DNA of 9,788 nt. Origin: Alphaproteobacteria bacterium (GTDB lineage: Bacteria; Pseudomonadota; Alphaproteobacteria; Micavibrionales; Micavibrionaceae). The stretch spans positions 1 to 9,788 of the forward strand of contig JAUICS010000027.1 in the NCBI GenBank assembly GCA_030427765.1, in the 5' to 3' direction. How positions within the stretch are numbered: position 1 is the stretch's first letter; each line of letters starts with the position of its first letter. Below, piece after piece: positions 6,427 to 9,788 of the stretch. Made by a program: the position numbers and the translations under genes. The notes under the pieces were generated by a model that made no database searches, was not told where the DNA came from, and was given only the letters and a program-made list of their open reading frames with translations.

Positions 6427-6455
6427 TTTTCAATGACTTAAAATTATCCTAGAAT
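6427..6455 (+). promoter_or_regulatory. Candidate promoter for sucCD
   Basis: TTTTCA (6427-6432, 4/6) and TAGAAT (6450-6455, 5/6) are separated by 17 bases. Transcription would start near 6462 and leave a 5' leader of about 145 bases before sucC. In the rest of the 266-base gap (6342-6607) I see a second weaker candidate around TTGCAA at 6527, and no riboswitch or clear hairpin. Confidence 0.4.
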
Positions 6456-6607
6456 TGCAAAAACATGTCATTTCTGGTGCGTTTTCACACCCGTATGCAC
6501 TCTTTTCAAAAACATCGGAAAAGGGCTTGCAAATGCAGGTCACAATGTTAAACAGAGTTTATGTAGATATTCATCTATCGAAAGCGAATTTAATACTGGA
6601 GTTTTCA

Positions 6608-7786
6608 ATGAACGTTCACGAATACCAAGCCAAAGCACTACTTAAAAAATTCGGCGTGACTATCCTTGAGGGGCAGCCGGCCATGAATGTCGACGATGCG
6701 GTTAAGGCCGCGGAGGAACTGGGCGGCCCTGTATGGGTTGTAAAATCACAGATACACGCCGGTGGTCGCGGTAAAGGCGGCGGTGTTAAGGTTGTGAAGT
6801 CGATTGAAGAGGTAAAGTCCGAAGCAGAACGCATGCTTGGCATGCAGCTTATAACACACCAAACCGGACCGGAAGGACAAAAAGTCCGCCGTCTATATAT
6901 TGAAGACGGCTGTGCCATCGAAAAAGAACTTTACTGCAGTATCCTTCTTGACCGTGCAACGTCCCGCGTCATGTTTATGGTATCCACCGAAGGCGGTGTT
7001 GATATTGAAGATGTTGCCGAAAACCAACCGGAAAAAATCGTGAATGTTCACATTGATCCGGCAACGGGCATGATGCCGTTCCACGCACGTAAATTGGCCT
7101 TTTCACTCGGTTTATCCGGTGATGCGAATAAAAAGGCTGTAAAATTCTTCATGAATCTTTACGCCGCATTCGTCAGTCTGGATTGTGACATGCTGGAAAT
7201 TAACCCGCTTGTTGTCACGCAGGACCAGGACATTGTTGCATTGGATGCAAAACTGAACTTTGACGACAACGCATTATTCCGCCATCCGGATGTTGCATCC
7301 CTTCGTGACCTTGACGAAGAAGATGAGAACGAGCGTAAAGCGAAAGACTTCGATCTTGCCTATATCCGCCTTGATGGAAATATCGGCTGTATGGTAAACG
7401 GTGCCGGTCTCGCGATGTCCACAATGGACATCATCAAGCTTCACGGCGGTGAGCCTGCGAACTTCCTTGATGTTGGCGGCGGGGCAACGGCGGAAAAAGT
7501 GACTGCGGCGTTCAAAATTATTCTGTCCGATAAAAACGTCGAAGGTATTCTGGTCAATATTTTCGGCGGTATCATGAAATGTGATGTGATCGCGGAAGGT
7601 GTTATCGCCGCGGCGAAAGAAGTGTCATTGAATGTACCGCTTGTTGTTCGTCTGGAAGGCACAAATGTTGAGGAAGGTAAAGCGAAGTTGGCCGGTTCCG
7701 GTCTGCCGATTATCTCGGCCGATAACCTTGCCGATGCGGCGGAAAAAGTTGTGAAAGCAACCAAAGAAGCCAAAAAAGCCGCTTAA
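6608..7786 (+). CDS. sucC: Succinyl-CoA synthetase (ADP-forming) beta subunit
   Basis: Beta subunit of the TCA-cycle enzyme that converts succinyl-CoA, ADP or GDP, and phosphate to succinate, CoA and ATP or GTP. It is 392 residues long (E. coli 388) and intact. The N-terminal ATP-grasp domain starts [12 protein letters not shown] and carries K46 and the glycine-rich loop [10 protein letters not shown] (51-60). EINPLV gives E197, which contacts the phosphohistidine, and N199. ALDAKL gives D213, the second Mg ligand. The C-terminal CoA-ligase domain holds [14 protein letters not shown] (257-270), [15 protein letters not shown] and NIFGGI. The frame stays open upstream to 6455, but those residues do not look like SucC. 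ATG 6608 starts at the family position and has GGAG (6598-6601) six bases before it. sucD follows after 24 bases. No mdh gene precedes it, unlike many alphaproteobacterial suc loci. Confidence 0.98.
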   Translation: MNVHEYQAKALLKKFGVTILEGQPAMNVDDAVKAAEELGGPVWVVKSQIHAGGRGKGGGVKVVKSIEEVKSEAERMLGMQLITHQTGPEGQKVRRLYIEDGCAIEKELYCSILLDRATSRVMFMVSTEGGVDIEDVAENQPEKIVNVHIDPATGMMPFHARKLAFSLGLSGDANKKAVKFFMNLYAAFVSLDCDMLEINPLVVTQDQDIVALDAKLNFDDNALFRHPDVASLRDLDEEDENERKAKDFDLAYIRLDGNIGCMVNGAGLAMSTMDIIKLHGGEPANFLDVGGGATAEKVTAAFKIILSDKNVEGILVNIFGGIMKCDVIAEGVIAAAKEVSLNVPLVVRLEGTNVEEGKAKLAGSGLPIISADNLADAAEKVVKATKEAKKAA

Positions 7787-7810
7787 CGAATTTTAAGAGA
7801 AGGAAAAATT

Positions 7811-8686
7811 ATGTCAGTACTTGTTAACAAAGACACAAAAGTTATCTGTCAGGGAATTACAGGTTCCCACGGTACATTCCACACGGAACAAGCCATCAAA
7901 TACGGTACGAAAATGGTTGGCGGCGTTACCCCGGGTAAGGGCGGTACAAAACACCTTGACGTTCCGGTATTCGATACGGTTGCCGATGCGAAGAATGAAA
8001 CAGGCTGTAACGCATCCGTGATTTATGTGCCGCCGCCATTCGCGGCAGACGCCATTTTGGAGGCCATTGATTCCGATATTGAACTGATCATCTGTATTAC
8101 AGAAGGTATTCCGGTTCTGGACATGGTACGTGTAAAACGTGGTCTACAGGGATCAAATTCACGCCTTATCGGCCCTAACTGCCCGGGTGTTATCACGCCG
8201 GATGAATGCAAAATCGGTATTATGCCGGGCCATATTCACAAACGCGGTAAAATCGGAATCGTATCCCGTTCTGGTACTTTGACTTACGAAGCGGTTGGCC
8301 AAACAACTGCCAACGGTCTTGGCCAATCCACATGTATCGGTATCGGCGGTGACCCGGTTAACGGCACGAATTTCATCGACTCCCTGTCATTGTTCCTTGA
8401 GGATGATGAGACAGAAGCAATTTTGATGATTGGTGAAATTGGCGGTACTGCCGAAGAAGAAGCGGCAGAATTCTACAAAAATTATCCAAACAAAAAGCCG
8501 ATTGCCGGTTTCATTGCGGGACGTACGGCCCCTCCGGGTAAGCGTATGGGTCATGCCGGTGCGATCATTTCCGGTGGTCAGGGCACGGCAGAGTCCAAAG
8601 TTGCGGCGATGGAAGCCGCCGGATTCGTAGTATCCGATTCACCGGCCGGTCTAGGTGACGCGGTTGAAAAGGCGCTGGCCGCCTAA
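7811..8686 (+). CDS. sucD: Succinyl-CoA synthetase (ADP-forming) alpha subunit
   Basis: Alpha subunit that binds CoA and carries the phosphorylated histidine; it forms an alpha2beta2 or alpha-beta complex with SucC in the cytoplasm. It is 291 residues long (E. coli 289) and intact. The N-terminal Rossmann domain has the CoA-binding loop [10 protein letters not shown] (16-25) and GGVTPGKGG (37-45). [10 protein letters not shown] (121-130) and SRSGTLTYE (152-160) are conserved. E209 in IGEIGG matches the glutamate that stabilises the phosphohistidine. The active-site His is H248 in [10 protein letters not shown]. The Shine-Dalgarno AGAGAAGGA lies just before ATG 7811 in the 24-base gap after sucC, so the two genes are one operon. 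sucAB does not follow, and I see no hairpin terminator in the 42 bases before the next gene. Confidence 0.98.
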   Translation: MSVLVNKDTKVICQGITGSHGTFHTEQAIKYGTKMVGGVTPGKGGTKHLDVPVFDTVADAKNETGCNASVIYVPPPFAADAILEAIDSDIELIICITEGIPVLDMVRVKRGLQGSNSRLIGPNCPGVITPDECKIGIMPGHIHKRGKIGIVSRSGTLTYEAVGQTTANGLGQSTCIGIGGDPVNGTNFIDSLSLFLEDDETEAILMIGEIGGTAEEEAAEFYKNYPNKKPIAGFIAGRTAPPGKRMGHAGAIISGGQGTAESKVAAMEAAGFVVSDSPAGLGDAVEKALAA

Positions 8687-8716
8687 TAAACAACTATCGA
8701 TTTTGAAGCGGTAGGC

Positions 8717-8722
8717 TATAAT
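8717..8722 (+). promoter_or_regulatory. Perfect -10 box directly before a start codon
   Basis: TATAAT at 8717-8722 is an exact -10 consensus, six bases before ATG 8729, so the expected transcription start falls on the A of the start codon. No good -35 box lies at 16-18 bases (best 2/6 matches), and there is no TG extension. No Shine-Dalgarno can be fitted. This fits a leaderless mRNA, unless the gene is only read through from sucD. Confidence 0.45.
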
Positions 8723-8728
8723 CATCAC

Positions 8729-9571
8729 ATGATGTTTTTGGCCTGCCGTTTTTTTATATTTACTGTCCTAATATCTTCGTTATCAATCACGGCGGTGGCG
8801 CAACCGCAAGACCGTTCAAATCCTTTCAATGATTATTCGGAGATATACGAGCTTTTTGAAAAGGATGAAATTTACTGGCATGACCATCCATCTGTTGGAA
8901 AAACATTTACCGTTGAAACGCCGCTGTTTCTGATACAGCCCAGTGAACGGTTACTGTTCTCAGAACGCGTTATCAGTACGGAACGTATCATCATCCCCGT
9001 CTCGTTCTTTACATCCACATGGGACGGTACCGAAACATTTGTTAAAGATCATACAGATATACTTGAGCTGTATCCCGCACCATCCACAGTGACGATACGA
9101 AATGCATACCTGCCGGTTGAAAGCGCATACGAAAACCACGGCGTTTACTTTCTGATCAGTGTAAACGGCGGGCCGGACTATCCAACACCCGCACCATATC
9201 TTAATTACCTTTGTTATCCTGAACGCGGATATAAATGTAAATATACTGGAACGCGCTGCGAAGATTACTGCATAGGATCGCCGCAGTGCAAAACACGATG
9301 TGACAATGTTGTAAGTATAACGCGCGCGCTTTCGTCGTTTGAAGATGATACGTCAAAACAAACATTCCAAATTAATGTATTTGACGGACAGGAAAACAGT
9401 TTAAGCGACCACTTGAAAGAATTGAGCCTTTATGTCGGCGCATTTGACCGCATATCATTAAAAGACGATCATATCCGCCTTCAAAGCACAAAAGATGGGA
9501 TCAAAACGCTTCTTTTATTTTTTGGCTCCAACCCCGATACAATCGAGAGTATTTCAATTATCGATGAGTAA
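8729..9571 (+). CDS. Secreted protein with a six-cysteine cluster, function unknown
   Basis: A 280-residue protein I do not recognise. The N-terminus is a classical Sec signal peptide: MMFLACR, a hydrophobic core FFIFTVLISSLSI, and a signal-peptidase I site AVA (22-24) before QPQDRS. The mature part would therefore be periplasmic or extracellular. Residues 58-150 read as beta-strands. All mature cysteines fall within 30 residues: C162, C170, C177, C181, C187 and C191, with spacing 7-6-3-5-3, which suggests three disulfides in a small knot-like module. The region after 195 is charged and strand-like. There is no lipobox, membrane anchor or catalytic motif. The gene lies 42 bases after sucD but has its own -10 box and lacks a ribosome-binding site. 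Function should not be guessed from the sucCD neighbourhood. Confidence 0.75.
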   Translation: MMFLACRFFIFTVLISSLSITAVAQPQDRSNPFNDYSEIYELFEKDEIYWHDHPSVGKTFTVETPLFLIQPSERLLFSERVISTERIIIPVSFFTSTWDGTETFVKDHTDILELYPAPSTVTIRNAYLPVESAYENHGVYFLISVNGGPDYPTPAPYLNYLCYPERGYKCKYTGTRCEDYCIGSPQCKTRCDNVVSITRALSSFEDDTSKQTFQINVFDGQENSLSDHLKELSLYVGAFDRISLKDDHIRLQSTKDGIKTLLLFFGSNPDTIESISIIDE

Positions 9572-9574
9572 CGT

Positions 9575-9602
9575 TTGATCTTTCACCAATCAATGGTATA
9601 AC
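9575..9602 (+). promoter_or_regulatory. Candidate promoter for the ferritin-like gene
   Basis: TTGATC (9575-9580, 4/6) and TATAAC (9597-9602, 5/6) are separated by 16 bases. A start near 9609 would give a leader of roughly 25-30 bases before the ATG cluster at 9635-9643, with GTGAG as a poor ribosome site. Confidence 0.4.
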
Positions 9603-9634
9603 CCTTTGCATAAAGTTTAAACGTTGAATGTGAG

Positions 9635-9788
9635 ATGATGATGCAGCAAGAGCCACTTTACTGGAAAGCCGAAGAGTTACCATGGGATGACGTACGTCCA
9701 GAATGTGTCGATCCGGACCTGCTGAAAATTATTAAAGCTGCTTCACTTGTCGAATATAACGCAGATGCATACGCCGATTACCTGTGTC
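9635..9788 (+). CDS. Ferritin-like domain protein, N-terminal part (3' end outside the window)
   Basis: Fifty-one residues are visible and the frame is open at the window edge. LPWDDVRPECVDPDLLKIIKAASLVEYNADAYADYLC resembles, from memory, the start of alphaproteobacterial ferritin-like (rubrerythrin-type, non-haem diiron) proteins, in which the first iron-ligand Glu lies in a LVEYNA helix. The remaining ligands (an ExxH pair further on) would lie beyond the edge, so the assignment is provisional. Three ATG codons run in tandem (9635, 9638, 9641). The last has the best spacing from GTGAG at 9629-9633, so the true N-terminus may be two residues shorter. Confidence 0.5.
   Translation, partial: MMMQQEPLYWKAEELPWDDVRPECVDPDLLKIIKAASLVEYNADAYADYLC

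Noticed and set aside
6455..6607. 51-codon N-terminal extension of sucC from TTG 6455
   Set aside because: The residues do not resemble SucC, the start overlaps the putative -10 box, and ATG 6608 has a good ribosome site at the family start.
9570..9625. AACGTTT (9570-9576) and AAACGTT (9619-9625) as a terminator stem
   Set aside because: The arms are 42 bases apart with no T tract; each core is itself the palindrome AACGTT, so the match is likely fortuitous.

Overview
The window reads as ordinary chromosome of a moderately AT-rich Gram-negative bacterium. An alphaproteobacterium is the best guess: the sucC-sucD pair, a FieF-type cation exporter and a ferritin-like protein beginning at the right edge all fit. 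This rests on protein resemblance only, so the lineage is tentative. There are no insertion sequences, CRISPR arrays or phage genes, and no gene-free stretch over 300 bases; the longest gap is 266 bases, upstream of sucC.

Layout. (1) 1-1533, plus strand: the C-terminal part of a FieF-like cation diffusion facilitator, then a NodB-type polysaccharide deacetylase broken by an apparent +1 frameshift near its 3' end. (2) 1560-2140: a promoter, a DksA/TraR-like protein that has kept one of four zinc-finger cysteines, and a hairpin terminator at a convergent junction. (3) 2126-3672, minus strand: a two-gene operon of a multipass HTTM / vitamin K-dependent carboxylase-like protein and a small single-pass membrane protein. 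(4) 3761-4576, plus strand, divergent from (3): a divergent DUF62 (SAM hydroxide adenosyltransferase / fluorinase superfamily) enzyme, followed by an AT-only nested inverted repeat. (5) 4680-5376, plus strand: a GNAT acetyltransferase and tRNA-Gly(TCC). (6) 5388-6341, minus strand: an unrecognised 317-residue protein. (7) 6608-8686, plus strand: sucC and sucD, the two subunits of succinyl-CoA synthetase. (8) 8729-9788, plus strand: an unrecognised secreted protein with a compact six-cysteine cluster, then the start of a ferritin-like gene.

The only firm functional units are sucCD and the HTTM/small membrane protein pair. The rest look like independent single genes. The best leads are the DUF62 protein, where the usual Asp/His of the water-activating triad seem replaced and a fluorinase-like Phe-x-Ser is present; the HTTM protein with a candidate equivalent of the carboxylase's catalytic lysine; the deacetylase frameshift; and two genes whose start codons sit 5-6 nt after a -10-like box with no Shine-Dalgarno, suggesting leaderless mRNAs. 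I do not see a multi-gene undescribed system.
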